64,000 nucleotides of DNA, from assembly GCA_015066095.1 (NCBI GenBank), contig SVPC01000005.1, positions 1 through 64,000 of the forward strand, given 5' to 3'. Position 1 is the first letter of the stretch. The number at the start of each line of letters is the position of its first letter. Below are positions 8,697 through 18,848 of this stretch, piece after piece. Position numbers and translations under genes: made by a program. The notes under the pieces are model-generated. The model was not told where the DNA came from. It saw only the letters and a list, made by a program, of their open reading frames with translations, and ran no database searches. The stretch comes from Oscillospiraceae bacterium. Its GTDB lineage: Bacteria; Bacillota; Clostridia; Oscillospirales; Acutalibacteraceae.

Positions 8697-9866
8697 TTAA
8701 TCTATATAGGTATATTCGGTTTCGTTGATTGCCTTTTGGATAAGTGCTTCAATATCGAGTTTACTCTCGGCTTCGGCGCAAGACTCTAATGTGGGCCTTG
8801 TTTTGGGATGCTTGGGAGTAAATACCGTACAACAGTCTTCATAAGGTAATATTGATGTTTCAAATGTATCAATATTGCGTGAAATTGAAACAATTTCTTC
8901 CTTATCCATACCGATAAGCGGACGAAGAACGGGCATAGTGGTAACATAATCGGTTGTTACAAGGGCTGGTAGTGTCTGACTTGCGACCTGACCTAAACTT
9001 TCACCTGTAATAAGTGCTAAACTGCCCGAATCTTTTGCGATTCTTTCGGCAATACGCATCATTATACGGCGCATAATAAGTGTGAAATAATCTTCGGGGC
9101 AATGCTCGGCTATCTGGTCCTGAATTTCGGTAAAGGGGACAATCGCCAAATTTATACAACCGCTGTAACGCGCTACTTTTGATAAAAGTGTTCTCACCTT
9201 TTGCTCGGCGCGGGGGCTTGTATATGGCGGACTTGCAAAATGAATAGCATTAAGACGAAGACCGCGCTTTGCCATGGTCCAAGCGGCAACAGGACTGTCT
9301 ATACCGCCAGAAATCAAAATAGATGCGGTACCCGCAGTACCCACGGGTAAACCGCCGGCGCCTTGTATCTGCTCTGCGCGTACATAGGCGTTAGTATCGC
9401 GTATTTCTACAAACACCGTAATATCGGGGTTGTGAACGTCAACCTTTAGATGGTGATATTTTGACAAAAGCATACCACCCACTTCACGGCAGATTTCGGG
9501 CGAGGTTAGGGGGAAACGCTTGTCCGCGCGTTTGGCTTCTACTTTAAATGTTTTTATTTTTTCCAAAGGCTCTTTCAAATATTCTACCGATTTTTCCAGA
9601 ATATCGTCCATATCTTTAAGGCAAACACAAGCACGGCTAAATCCTGCAATACCGAAAATTAATTTCACACGGGCTAAAGCTTCGGCAAAATGAAAATCGT
9701 CGTTTTGCGGCTCAATATAAATAGCTGATTGTGCCTTTCTGATGGTTACGTCGCCTAAACTTTTAAGACGGCGACGGATATTTTTAATAAGTATGTCTTC
9801 AAAATTGCAACGGTTAAGGCCTTTAAGCGCCAATTCGCCGTTTTTGATAAGTATAATTTCTTTCAT
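8697..9866 (-). CDS. thiI: tRNA 4-thiouridine sulfurtransferase ThiI
   Basis: THUMP region and PP-loop LISGGIDSPVAAWTMAKRG. Confidence 0.95.
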   Translation of the reverse strand: MKEIILIKNGELALKGLNRCNFEDILIKNIRRRLKSLGDVTIRKAQSAIYIEPQNDDFHFAEALARVKLIFGIAGFSRACVCLKDMDDILEKSVEYLKEPLEKIKTFKVEAKRADKRFPLTSPEICREVGGMLLSKYHHLKVDVHNPDITVFVEIRDTNAYVRAEQIQGAGGLPVGTAGTASILISGGIDSPVAAWTMAKRGLRLNAIHFASPPYTSPRAEQKVRTLLSKVARYSGCINLAIVPFTEIQDQIAEHCPEDYFTLIMRRIMMRIAERIAKDSGSLALITGESLGQVASQTLPALVTTDYVTTMPVLRPLIGMDKEEIVSISRNIDTFETSILPYEDCCTVFTPKHPKTRPTLESCAEAESKLDIEALIQKAINETEYTYID

Positions 9867-9867
9867 T

Positions 9868-11007
9868 TTATGCCTTTCTCAGTGTTTTGGTAGCAGAGAT
9901 TAACTGTTCTATCAAAACATCAATATCTTCTTTGGTATTAAAGCGTGAAAAACTAAGCCGTAATGCCGAGTCGATTTCCTTATCGCTTTTACCCATTTCT
10001 TTTAAAACATAACTAACATTGCCCTTTGAACAGGCACTACCGCTTGAAACGAAAATGTTTTTGCGTTCAAGGAAGTGCAAAAGTGTTTCGGAACGGTAGC
10101 CGTTTACCGATACATTAAGCACATAAGGCAAAGCGTCTTCGGGGGAGTTTATAGTAGCAATTTTGTTATTTACTAATTTTTCTTTTGCATAATCGCAAAG
10201 TTCTTGTGCTGTTTTATATTGTTTTGCAAGGTCGGGCAGGTCTTCTATTGCGCCTTGCAAAGCACAGATTAGCGGTACACATTCTGTGCCTGAGCGCATA
10301 CCACTTTCCTGACCGCCGCCCAAAAGCAAGGGCGCAATATGTGTTTTTTGCGAACAGTAAAGAAAACCGATACCTTTCGGCGCGTGTATTTTATGGCCGC
10401 TGGCTGTTAAAAGGTCTACCCCTAAATTTTTAACATTTATGGGGCTCTTGCCAAAGGCTTGTACCGCGTCACAATGGAAAAACGCGTTTTTTGCAAGGCG
10501 GTGTGTAAGTTCACACGCTTGTTTTATGGGCTCAATCGCGCCTGTTTCGTTATTGACAAGCATAATGCTTACAAGCACGGTTTTATCATTTAGCGCGTTT
10601 TCGAGGTCGCAAAGAGAAATAATGCCGTTACCGTCGGGTTTTAGGCGTATTATTTCAAACCCAAATTTTTCGAGCGAATTTACCGCCTGTAAAACCGAAG
10701 GGTGTTCAATTGTAGTGGTAATAATGCGATTGCCACGGTTTTTGCGGTGCAAAGCCGACATTATTGCCGTATTGTTAGCCTCGGTGCCGCATGAAGTAAA
10801 AATAATTTCTTTGTTTGCAGCGCCTATGAATTTTGCAATACTATTGCGCACTGAATCAACAGCCATTTCGGCATTCATACCCAAAATGTGAAGCGAAGAT
10901 GGATTACCCCAATTGTCACACAAGGCTTTATTCATATATTCTATTGCTTTACCACAAGGTTTGGTGGTTGCACTGTTATCAAGATAAATTATATGGAAAC
11001 ACCCCAT
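9868..11007 (-). CDS. Cysteine desulfurase, NifS/IscS family
   Basis: IYLDNSATTKP, SGHKIHAPKGIGFLY, SSGSACSKG. Confidence 0.93.
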   Translation of the reverse strand: MGCFHIIYLDNSATTKPCGKAIEYMNKALCDNWGNPSSLHILGMNAEMAVDSVRNSIAKFIGAANKEIIFTSCGTEANNTAIMSALHRKNRGNRIITTTIEHPSVLQAVNSLEKFGFEIIRLKPDGNGIISLCDLENALNDKTVLVSIMLVNNETGAIEPIKQACELTHRLAKNAFFHCDAVQAFGKSPINVKNLGVDLLTASGHKIHAPKGIGFLYCSQKTHIAPLLLGGGQESGMRSGTECVPLICALQGAIEDLPDLAKQYKTAQELCDYAKEKLVNNKIATINSPEDALPYVLNVSVNGYRSETLLHFLERKNIFVSSGSACSKGNVSYVLKEMGKSDKEIDSALRLSFSRFNTKEDIDVLIEQLISATKTLRKA

Positions 11008-11116
11008 TCTGAATATACATAAAAATTATACTATATAGATGTAAAAATTTCAATAAGTATCATAAATATTTTTTTAGATAAGTATCAATAAACTGAAAGG
11101 AAAAAGGTTTTATGGT

Positions 11117-12487
11117 ATGAAAGATATTTTTGATTATGTTTTGCAATTAGTTTCTGGTATGTTTCCGTTTGTTTTGCTTTGTTTGGCAGGGGTTTATTTT
11201 ACTGTGAAAACAAAGGCGGTACAAGTGAGAAAATTTTTTTGTGCTATAAAAACGGCACTTTGTGTTGATAAGTCGCTTGGTTCGTCTTTTGGGGCTGTGT
11301 GCAATTCGCTTTCGGCTACTATCGGCACAGGTAATATCGCGGGGGTGGCATTTGCTATATCGGTAGGCGGTGCAGGTGCGGTTTTTTGGATGTGGATAAG
11401 CGCCTTTTTCAGTATGGCTATAAAAGCGGTGGAAATAGGTGTGGCGTTACTTTATCGTAAGCAAAGAAATGGTGAATATTACGGCGGACCTATGCATTAT
11501 ATAAAAATGCGTGGCAGTAAAATTTTAAGCGGTATTTCTGTAGTTTTTGCTTTATCGGGCTTGGGTGCCACCTTTTTTACGGGCAATTTAACACAGGTTA
11601 ATGCTTGTGTTTCGGTTATGGGTGACAATTTTTATTTAAGACTTTTTATGGGTGTATTGATTTTTATCTTAGTGGCAACAGTAATTATGGGCGGTGCTAA
11701 AAAGATTACTCGTTTTACCACCATTGTTCTGCCGTTTATGGCGGTGCTTTATATAGTGCTTTGTTTGGCGGTTATTTTTAAAAATTATGATTTAATAGAT
11801 GATGCATTTTTAAGCATTTTTAAGGGTGCTTTTTCTCCGCACGCAGTTACAGGCGGTGCAGTAGGGTCTTTGAGTACGGCAATTATTGCAGGTGCGCAAA
11901 AGGGTGTATTTTCTAACGAGGCTGGGATGGGTACATCGGGTATGGCATACGCTTCGGTACAAGATGCCGATGCATATAAACAAGGACTGTTCGGTATATT
12001 TGAAGTGTTTGTTGACACTTTGCTTATTTGCACTCTGACGGCATTGACAATCCTTTGCAGTTCGGTTATTATAAATTACGGAACGGCGGCTTCAAGTGAA
12101 CTGGTAGAAAGGGCTTTTAGTACGGTTTACGGCGGTTTTTCGTCGGTGAGTCTAGCTATAATGTTATGTTTGTTTGCGGTTTCCAGTATTATAGGGTGGG
12201 CTTTTTACGGCATAAATTTTGCCGAGTTTTTATTTGGCAAAAAGGGTAAAAGGTTATTTTGTCTAATTTATCCGCCCATTTGTCTTTTGGGTGCTTTTGC
12301 AAGTACTGATTTCACTTGGCACACGGCAGAATTTTTTAACGGAATAATGCTTATTATAAATGTAACGGCGGTGTGGTTGCTATCGGGCAAGGCGATAGCC
12401 GTTTTAAAAGGAGATAAAAATGGAAACAAGGATTCTGGAAATACAAAGTGTATTAGAAAACAATCAAGCGGCGCTAATATTAGGTGA
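11117..12487 (+). CDS. Sodium:alanine symporter family (AGCS) protein
   Basis: GTGNIAGVAFAISVGGAGAVFWMW, GGPMHYI, FSNEAGMGTSGMAYAS. Confidence 0.93.
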   Translation: MKDIFDYVLQLVSGMFPFVLLCLAGVYFTVKTKAVQVRKFFCAIKTALCVDKSLGSSFGAVCNSLSATIGTGNIAGVAFAISVGGAGAVFWMWISAFFSMAIKAVEIGVALLYRKQRNGEYYGGPMHYIKMRGSKILSGISVVFALSGLGATFFTGNLTQVNACVSVMGDNFYLRLFMGVLIFILVATVIMGGAKKITRFTTIVLPFMAVLYIVLCLAVIFKNYDLIDDAFLSIFKGAFSPHAVTGGAVGSLSTAIIAGAQKGVFSNEAGMGTSGMAYASVQDADAYKQGLFGIFEVFVDTLLICTLTALTILCSSVIINYGTAASSELVERAFSTVYGGFSSVSLAIMLCLFAVSSIIGWAFYGINFAEFLFGKKGKRLFCLIYPPICLLGAFASTDFTWHTAEFFNGIMLIINVTAVWLLSGKAIAVLKGDKNGNKDSGNTKCIRKQSSGANIR

Positions 12488-13487
12488 CAGCAACCGCTTC
12501 TATTTTACGGGGTTTAAATCTTCCGCAGGAGCGTTATTGATTACAAAAGAAAAAGCTGTTTTTCTTGTAGATTTCCGCTATTTTGAAAAGGCAAATCGTA
12601 CAGTAACCACAGCACAGGTGGTACTTTGTGAAAATATGTACAACCAAATAGGTGAAATTTTACAAAGTTGCGGTGTGATAAAATTATTCGTAGAAACGGC
12701 AGAAATAACCCTTAATACTTTTTTGGGGTTAAGTGACAAACTTTGCGGTATAGAGATTTCCAAAGAAAACACTCTACAAAGCGTCATAAATCAGTTACGA
12801 CAGGTTAAGACCACACAAGAAATAGAGTTTATAAAGAGTGCGCAAGAGATAACCGATAAAGCCTTTGAGTATATTTTAGACCGAATAAGCATTGGTAAAA
12901 CTGAAAAGGAAATCGCGCTTGATTTAGAGTTTTTTGCCCGTAAAAACGGGAGTGTGGGCGTAGCCTTTGATTTTATTGTGGTGTCGGGTAAAAATTCTTC
13001 TTTGCCACACGGCGTACCCACAGACAAGCAAATTAAAAACGGCGATTTTATAACTATGGACTTCGGTGCAAAATGGAATGGTTACTGTTCAGATATGACC
13101 CGTACCGTAGCGTTGGGAAATGTAAGCGACGAACAAAGAAAGGTCTATGATACAGTTCTTACAGCGCAAAAAATGGCGCTTAAAAAAATCAAAGCGGGTG
13201 CTAAGTGCAAAGAGATTGATTCCATAGCGCGCGAATATATAAATGCTCAAGGGTACGAAGGCTGTTTCGGTCATGGATTGGGTCACAGCGTGGGTATAGA
13301 TATCCACGAAAGTCCGGCCTTTAACACCCGCGATAATACTGTTTTAAAAAGTGGTATGGTTATGACAGTAGAACCGGGAATTTATATTGAAAATAAATTT
13401 GGCGTCAGGATTGAAGATATGGTGGTTGTGACCGAAGACGGATATAATAACTTTACCCAAAGTCCAAAAGAATTAATTGTGTTATAA
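12420..13487 (+). CDS. Xaa-Pro aminopeptidase (M24 family)
   Basis: VSGKNSSLPHGVPTDK, DFGAKWNGYCSDMTRT, GHGLGHSVGIDIHESP; RBS AAAGGAGAT. Confidence 0.93.
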   Translation: METRILEIQSVLENNQAALILGDSNRFYFTGFKSSAGALLITKEKAVFLVDFRYFEKANRTVTTAQVVLCENMYNQIGEILQSCGVIKLFVETAEITLNTFLGLSDKLCGIEISKENTLQSVINQLRQVKTTQEIEFIKSAQEITDKAFEYILDRISIGKTEKEIALDLEFFARKNGSVGVAFDFIVVSGKNSSLPHGVPTDKQIKNGDFITMDFGAKWNGYCSDMTRTVALGNVSDEQRKVYDTVLTAQKMALKKIKAGAKCKEIDSIAREYINAQGYEGCFGHGLGHSVGIDIHESPAFNTRDNTVLKSGMVMTVEPGIYIENKFGVRIEDMVVVTEDGYNNFTQSPKELIVL

Positions 13488-13514
13488 AAAAGTATAATTT
13501 AAAACACAAATAAT

Positions 13515-13550
13515 AAATGCGGTAAAAGTGTAATCACTTTTACCGCATTT
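13515..13550. terminator. Bidirectional terminator between convergent genes
   Basis: AAATGCGGTAAAAGTG / CACTTTTACCGCATTT. Confidence 0.8.
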
Positions 13551-13553
13551 ATT

Positions 13554-14699
13554 TTATTCTTTTTCAGTTTTTAGTTTGTGTTTATTTATACCTTCTTTTA
13601 AGAGTACAAATATTACGGCGGCTGTGGGAACGCTTATAAGTGCACCCAAAATACCTCCGATATTGCCGCCAACAAGCACGACGCTTATAACTATCACACC
13701 GGGAAGACCTACAACCTTGCCTACCACACGCGGATAAATAAGGTTGCCTTCAAGTTGTTGAAGAATAAGCATAAATGCTACAAAGAGAACTGCTTTTAGC
13801 GGGTCGGTTATAACTAGTAAAAGGAAGCCTATACTTATACCTGCAACAGCGCCGACTATGGGAACCAATGCAGTGACACCCACCAAAACCGAGATGGTAG
13901 CAGCATTAGGAATGCCCAAGATAAGCATACCTACATAGCAAAGAGCACCAAGTATACATGCTTCAACTAACTGACCGCCTATAAAACGCGAAAAAGCATC
14001 GGCTGCGAGTGAAGAAATATGATAAACGCGTTTTGCAATTTTTTTAGGTGTATAAGCGTTAATAAGTTTTTTTACGAATCTACCGATACGCTCTTTTTGT
14101 GCTAAAACATAAACTGAGATAAAGAGACTAAATACCGTGTCATAAATACCGCCTATAACAGATGATGTTACATCTACTGCGCCATCTACAATGTTATTGG
14201 AGTAACTTGTAAGAATATTTTGAAGACCCTTTGTCAAAGATTCAGTATCAAGTGTTAAAACAGGGATGCTTTCGGCTTCAATACCAAAGTTTTGTGCTAC
14301 GCTTATTGCCCATTCGCGTATATCGGCAAGGAAAGTGGGCAGATTTTTCACTACCTGTAAAATGGTTTCCACTATATCGGGGATAAGGACCAAAACCAAA
14401 AGTGATATAATCCCAAAGGCGATAACATAAGTCAGTAATAAACAAATTATGCGTTTTAATGTGGACATAAATCTCCACTTGGATTTGTCCATAAAAAAGA
14501 ACACCTTTTTTTCCAAAGCGTTTAGCAACACGTTGAAAATAAAAGCAATACAAAGAGCCACTATAATGGGGGAAATAAAGGAAAAAGCGGTAGAAATGAA
14601 GGAAAAAACATTTGTGATATTAAAAATGCAACAAATGATTATCGCCGAAAAAAATACCAAAGCAAGGATTCTTTTAAAGTTTTTAGAATCGAGTTTCAT
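13554..14699 (-). CDS. AI-2E family transporter (PerM-like)
   Basis: Multi-TM; GALCYVGMLILGIPNAATISVLVGVTALVPIVGAVAG; EGNLIYPRVVG. Confidence 0.9.
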   Translation of the reverse strand: MKLDSKNFKRILALVFFSAIIICCIFNITNVFSFISTAFSFISPIIVALCIAFIFNVLLNALEKKVFFFMDKSKWRFMSTLKRIICLLLTYVIAFGIISLLVLVLIPDIVETILQVVKNLPTFLADIREWAISVAQNFGIEAESIPVLTLDTESLTKGLQNILTSYSNNIVDGAVDVTSSVIGGIYDTVFSLFISVYVLAQKERIGRFVKKLINAYTPKKIAKRVYHISSLAADAFSRFIGGQLVEACILGALCYVGMLILGIPNAATISVLVGVTALVPIVGAVAGISIGFLLLVITDPLKAVLFVAFMLILQQLEGNLIYPRVVGKVVGLPGVIVISVVLVGGNIGGILGALISVPTAAVIFVLLKEGINKHKLKTEKE

Positions 14700-14702
14700 A
14701 AA

Positions 14703-16091
14703 TTATTCTCCGTCTTTATTTTTTGTGTTTTTAGGGCGTACATTAGCATTGGCAGAAGCATCGAAACCTTCGGTGCTTTCTTTCATAAATAATACCTTGA
14801 TGGTAAGAATCAAAAGTTTAATATCCTGAACGATAGAATATGTTTCTATATATATGAGGTCCATATTCAGTTTATCTTTTGGACTTGTGTTGTATTTGCC
14901 GTAAAGTTGGGCATAGCCTGTAATACCGCCTTTAACCCTGTGCCGCAGTTCAAATTCGGGATATTCGTTAGAATATTCATACACATTTTCAATACGCTCG
15001 GGTCTGGGGCCTACGAGTGACATATCACCCTTTAAAACATTTATAAGTTGGGGCAGTTCGTCCAAACGACAAGCGCGGATGAATTTGCCCACTTTGGTTA
15101 TTCGGTTGTCACCAACTTCTGCTTTTTTGGCGCCGTCTTTATCGGCATCCACTATCATAGAACGGAATTTCAAAACATTAAAGATTTTACCGTCTTTTGT
15201 AATTCGGTTTTGCTTGAAGAATATAGGACCGCCGTCGTCTAATTTTATGGCGATTGCAGCAATTAACATAAACGGACTGCAAATTATAAGCGCAATAGCG
15301 GATACCACGATATCCATAACACGCTTTAAAATCAACTGCTCGGTGGTAAGACCGCGGTTGCGGCTCATAATAACGGGTGTATCGCCAATCTGAATTTCAT
15401 AACTGTGATTTATTATTATATCGGTTATGGCGGGTAGCATATAAATGCGTTTGCACTGAGAATAACAATAGGAATAAATTTCTTTTTCAAGGTTTTTATC
15501 TATATCGCAAATCAACACACCGTCAAAGGGTAAAATCGCCTTTTTAATGTCCTCCATAGAGGTTGAGTTGACATTAACCCCGCGTTCTATTTTAAAACGT
15601 TCAGGTATGTGGCTCATGCGGTTTATAAGTTTAAAACCGGTGGCATCGTCACCGAATATGGCAACCAAACGCCTTGCGGGATAAAGTTTAAAATAAACGG
15701 TATTAGCGCATACACAACCTACAAAAGCAATGCAAAACTGGAACACCACACTTATCAAAATCGGTGTGATAACAAGCATTTCACGCGCAATAAGACTAAG
15801 CATTAAGTACATTAAAAAGTTGGTTATCAGTATCGATAAAGAAAAACTGTATATCAGTTCGTGTATGCGGTTTATCCCCACCTTGAATGCGCCGTAAAGT
15901 GAGCAAAAAATGGTGAGAAGAAAAACAAACGCAAAAATAACAACATAGTTACCGTCACGGCTGAAAAGCGAAACGGTATAATTTGTTACCCAAGTTTGCA
16001 CAAATGCAAAGGTAATTGATGCTACTATAAACATTTTTATAAGCCGCATTACCGATTTGCGAAAATTTATTAAATTGTTCATTTTATTCAC
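14703..16091 (-). CDS. Polyprenyl glycosylphosphotransferase (bacterial sugar transferase)
   Basis: KRVMDIVVSAIALIICSPFMLIAAIAIKLDDGGPIFFKQNR, RLDELPQLINVLKGDMSLVGPRPE. Confidence 0.93.
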   Translation of the reverse strand: MNKMNNLINFRKSVMRLIKMFIVASITFAFVQTWVTNYTVSLFSRDGNYVVIFAFVFLLTIFCSLYGAFKVGINRIHELIYSFSLSILITNFLMYLMLSLIAREMLVITPILISVVFQFCIAFVGCVCANTVYFKLYPARRLVAIFGDDATGFKLINRMSHIPERFKIERGVNVNSTSMEDIKKAILPFDGVLICDIDKNLEKEIYSYCYSQCKRIYMLPAITDIIINHSYEIQIGDTPVIMSRNRGLTTEQLILKRVMDIVVSAIALIICSPFMLIAAIAIKLDDGGPIFFKQNRITKDGKIFNVLKFRSMIVDADKDGAKKAEVGDNRITKVGKFIRACRLDELPQLINVLKGDMSLVGPRPERIENVYEYSNEYPEFELRHRVKGGITGYAQLYGKYNTSPKDKLNMDLIYIETYSIVQDIKLLILTIKVLFMKESTEGFDASANANVRPKNTKNKDGE

Positions 16092-16618
16092 TCCTCGGCT
16101 TTGAAAATGTTTAATTTAGAAAATTTTTTACCTTTTAGTGTGAAATAAAGCGGAAGCCCTAAACCGTAACAGGCAATGAGTTGACCTGTGCCTACTTCAA
16201 AAGCCGCAATTGCAAACCCTAAAAATGTAAAACCGTTAAGGTAGAAAATAGCAAGTTCCAAACCAATAATAAATGCATTTATAATTACGGGGAACAAAAG
16301 CGGAAAAAGAGGTAATTTTTTGAAAATGATTTTGCGTGTTAAGTAGGTTAGCACAGCTGCCAAAAAGGTTGCAAAAGTGCCAAAAATCATATCTATAGGG
16401 TTGAAAGAGCCAATGTTTGCGATAAAGCAACCTATTGTAAGTCCCGGTATGGCTGCAGGTGTGAATAGCGGTAATATTGTCAGCGCTTCGGAAAAACGCA
16501 CCTGAATGGGACCGTATGAAAGCCCGAAAAAATTACCCAAATAAGTAAGCCCTGCATAAATTGCGGCGATAACTGCCGCAGTTGTTATATAATTTAAGCG
16601 TTGCTTAGGAGTAGACAT
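16088..16618 (-). CDS. queT: QueT transporter family protein
   Basis: AAIYAGLTYLGNFFGLSYGPIQVRFSEALTILPLFTPAAIPGLTIGCFIANI. Confidence 0.88.
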   Translation of the reverse strand: MSTPKQRLNYITTAAVIAAIYAGLTYLGNFFGLSYGPIQVRFSEALTILPLFTPAAIPGLTIGCFIANIGSFNPIDMIFGTFATFLAAVLTYLTRKIIFKKLPLFPLLFPVIINAFIIGLELAIFYLNGFTFLGFAIAAFEVGTGQLIACYGLGLPLYFTLKGKKFSKLNIFKAEE

Positions 16619-16767
16619 ATTTGCACATCCTGTATATTAGTATATACATTATATACCCATTTTCAAAATATTGCAATTGTTTTGTAAAATTATACATATA
16701 ATTCATAAATACGGTTTAGTAAAAGTATAAAAATAAAAGCACCGACAAAAAAGTCAGTGCTTGTTAG

Positions 16768-16783
16768 TTGGAGCGGGTGATGG
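16768..16783. repeat. Extra copy of tRNA-Gly 3'-end sequence (TTGGAGCGGGTGATGG)
   Basis: Same string recurs at 16926-16941 as the 3' end of the real tRNA-Gly; each copy follows a terminator-like hairpin. Confidence 0.6.
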
Positions 16784-16926
16784 TTTGTGGCGCTATGGCG
16801 CCACTCGCCTCGCTTACGCTCGTTGCCCCGGCTAAAAACAGTCCACCGGACTGTTTTCTTAACGCCTTGTTCGATTCCCATCCATATAAAGAATAAAAGC
16901 CATACCAAAAGGTATGACTTTTATAT

Positions 16927-17001
16927 TGGAGCGGGTGATGGGAATCGAACCCACACAACCAGCTTGGAAGGCTGGGATTCTAGCCGTTGAACTACACCCG
17001 C
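16927..17001 (-). tRNA. tRNA-Gly(TCC)
   Basis: GCGGGTGTAGTTCAACGGCTAGAATCCCAGCCTTCCAAGCTGGTTGTGTGGGTTCGATTCCCATCACCCGCTCCA folds as cloverleaf; CCA encoded. Confidence 0.96.
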
Positions 17002-17115
17002 ATTTAGAACGAAAAATATGATAACATAAAAACTGTAATTAGTCAAGGTTTTTTTGAAATAATAATTAAAAAAGTCCTTGACAAAAATAAACAAATAATA
17101 TATCATATATGATAT

Positions 17116-17202
17116 GCCGCTGTGGTGGAATAGGCAGACACAAGGGACTTAAAATCCCTCGGTAGCGATATCGTACCGGTTCAAGTCCGGTCAGCGGCAC
17201 CA
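17116..17202 (+). tRNA. tRNA-Leu(TAA)
   Basis: GCCGCTGTGGTGGAATAGGCAGACACAAGGGACTTAAAATCCCTCGGTAGCGATATCGTACCGGTTCAAGTCCGGTCAGCGGCACCA; long variable arm. Confidence 0.96.
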
Positions 17203-17234
17203 AAAATCCCGAATGCTAAAGCGTTCGGGATTTT
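17203..17234 (+). terminator. Terminator after tRNA-Leu
   Basis: AAAATCCCGAATGC / GCGTTCGGGATTTT followed by T-rich tract. Confidence 0.8.
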
Positions 17235-17342
17235 GCTTTTTTACCATCTATCTCTAAGGAAACAAAAAGTTTCCCACTTGATACCGATTTTTTATTATGG
17301 TATAATACTTTTGTTATTTGATGTTCTATATGTATAAAGGAT

Positions 17343-18848
17343 TTGAGTGGGATGGTAGACTATTTGATTAAAAGGCCGATGCTTTTATGCGCGGTTTTTG
17401 CCAGTGTCATTTCGGTTATAAGTTTATATTCCGAAACGGCACTTTTTGTTATTAGTCTGCTTTTGGTCGCCGTCATATTCTTTATGATTTATAAGCGTGT
17501 GCGCGGAGAGTTGATTTTCGCGTTCATTTTAATTCTGGCTGTGAGTGTAAGTGCGGTTATCTCCTTTGCACAGGCGGATAAAAAACAAGAGTCTGTTGGC
17601 AGATTTTGCGAAGGTGAATTTATTGTAGTAGAACAACCCACATACCACGGAACATTTTATTCTGTAACTCTTGAAACATTGGAAAGCGATGTTTTGGAAA
17701 AAGGGGATAAAGTAAGCGTGACCTATGATAACGGCAGTATGGAGTATGCGCAAAGGATAAAAGCCGGTATCAGTTTGTCAGAGATTAACGAGAAATATAA
17801 AAAATCATATTATGCAGAGTCGGTTTATGTTGGCGGTTATGTTAAATATTTCGAATATACAGGCAAACAAGACGGTGTATTAGCGGTAGTATCCGATGTG
17901 CGTAATTATATTAAAGATAAAATTTTCGGGGATTATAAATCATCAGAAGCGGCTACAATGTTGGCGCTTGTAACGGGTGACAGAACATATTTTAGTGACG
18001 AATTTTACAGCAATGTAAAAAGCGCAGGAGTGGCGCATGTTATGGTGGTTTCGGGTATGCACCTGTCTATTATTGTGTCGCTATTTTTATTTTTGTGTAA
18101 TAAGTTTATTTATAACCGATACTTAAAAGCGGTGGTTATATTCGCTGTGACTATAGGTGTTATGGCAGTTTGCGGTTTTACAATGTCTATACTACGCGCA
18201 GGACTCACATATATTTTTATGGCCTTAGGCTTAATACTTAACCGTGAAAATACATCTGAAAACACATTAGGCTTTGCGGTTACTGTTATTTTACTTTTGA
18301 ACCCGTTTGCGATATTTAGTGTAGCATTTCAGTTATCGGTATTATCAACATTTGCCATTTTGGCGGTGGCAACACCAATCATCGAAACTGTTTGCAAAAG
18401 GCGGTTTTGGGGCAATTTTATAGTCGCACCGTTATTTTCATCAGTTGTAGTAAGCGTTTCCGCCCTTTTGTTTACAGCACCCATAGCCGTTTACACTTTT
18501 GGATATATTTCAAATGTTTCGATTGTGACAAATCTGCTTATCGGTACTGCTACAAGTGTGGCTTTGGTGCTTTGTATATTGGGCTTGTGTTTGCCGTTCC
18601 TCCAAAACATACTGTTTATATTAAGCGAAGCGGTGGTGCGGTATATAAATGCCGTAATAAATTACTTTGGTGCACTTTCTTTTTCAACTACTTCATTACC
18701 CGAATGGACAACATTTTTGCTGTTCGCAATTATAATTGGTGTATTATGCGTTTTACTTGCTTGTAAAAAGCGTAATGATATGTTAAAATTAAAAGAAATA
18801 AGAGCAAAAAAGATAAAAGAAGGGGGTAAAAAGGCAATATGTCTGTGA
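17343..18848 (+). CDS. comEC: ComEC/Rec2-type competence membrane protein, no C-terminal beta-lactamase domain
   Basis: GVAHVMVVSGMHLSIIVSLFLFLCNKF, ALVTGDRTYFSDEFYSN; ORF ends after TM region. Confidence 0.85.
   Translation: MSGMVDYLIKRPMLLCAVFASVISVISLYSETALFVISLLLVAVIFFMIYKRVRGELIFAFILILAVSVSAVISFAQADKKQESVGRFCEGEFIVVEQPTYHGTFYSVTLETLESDVLEKGDKVSVTYDNGSMEYAQRIKAGISLSEINEKYKKSYYAESVYVGGYVKYFEYTGKQDGVLAVVSDVRNYIKDKIFGDYKSSEAATMLALVTGDRTYFSDEFYSNVKSAGVAHVMVVSGMHLSIIVSLFLFLCNKFIYNRYLKAVVIFAVTIGVMAVCGFTMSILRAGLTYIFMALGLILNRENTSENTLGFAVTVILLLNPFAIFSVAFQLSVLSTFAILAVATPIIETVCKRRFWGNFIVAPLFSSVVVSVSALLFTAPIAVYTFGYISNVSIVTNLLIGTATSVALVLCILGLCLPFLQNILFILSEAVVRYINAVINYFGALSFSTTSLPEWTTFLLFAIIIGVLCVLLACKKRNDMLKLKEIRAKKIKEGGKKAICL

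Noticed and set aside
16619-16700. Searched for a preQ1 riboswitch before queT
   Set aside because: A promoter (TTGCAA-17-TATAAT on minus) leaves only about a 20-nt leader; no preQ1 motif.
16690-17106. Short ORFs around tRNA-Gly (16690-16908, 16764-16958, 16787-16990, 16921-17106)
   Set aside because: They run through tRNA and terminator sequence; spurious.
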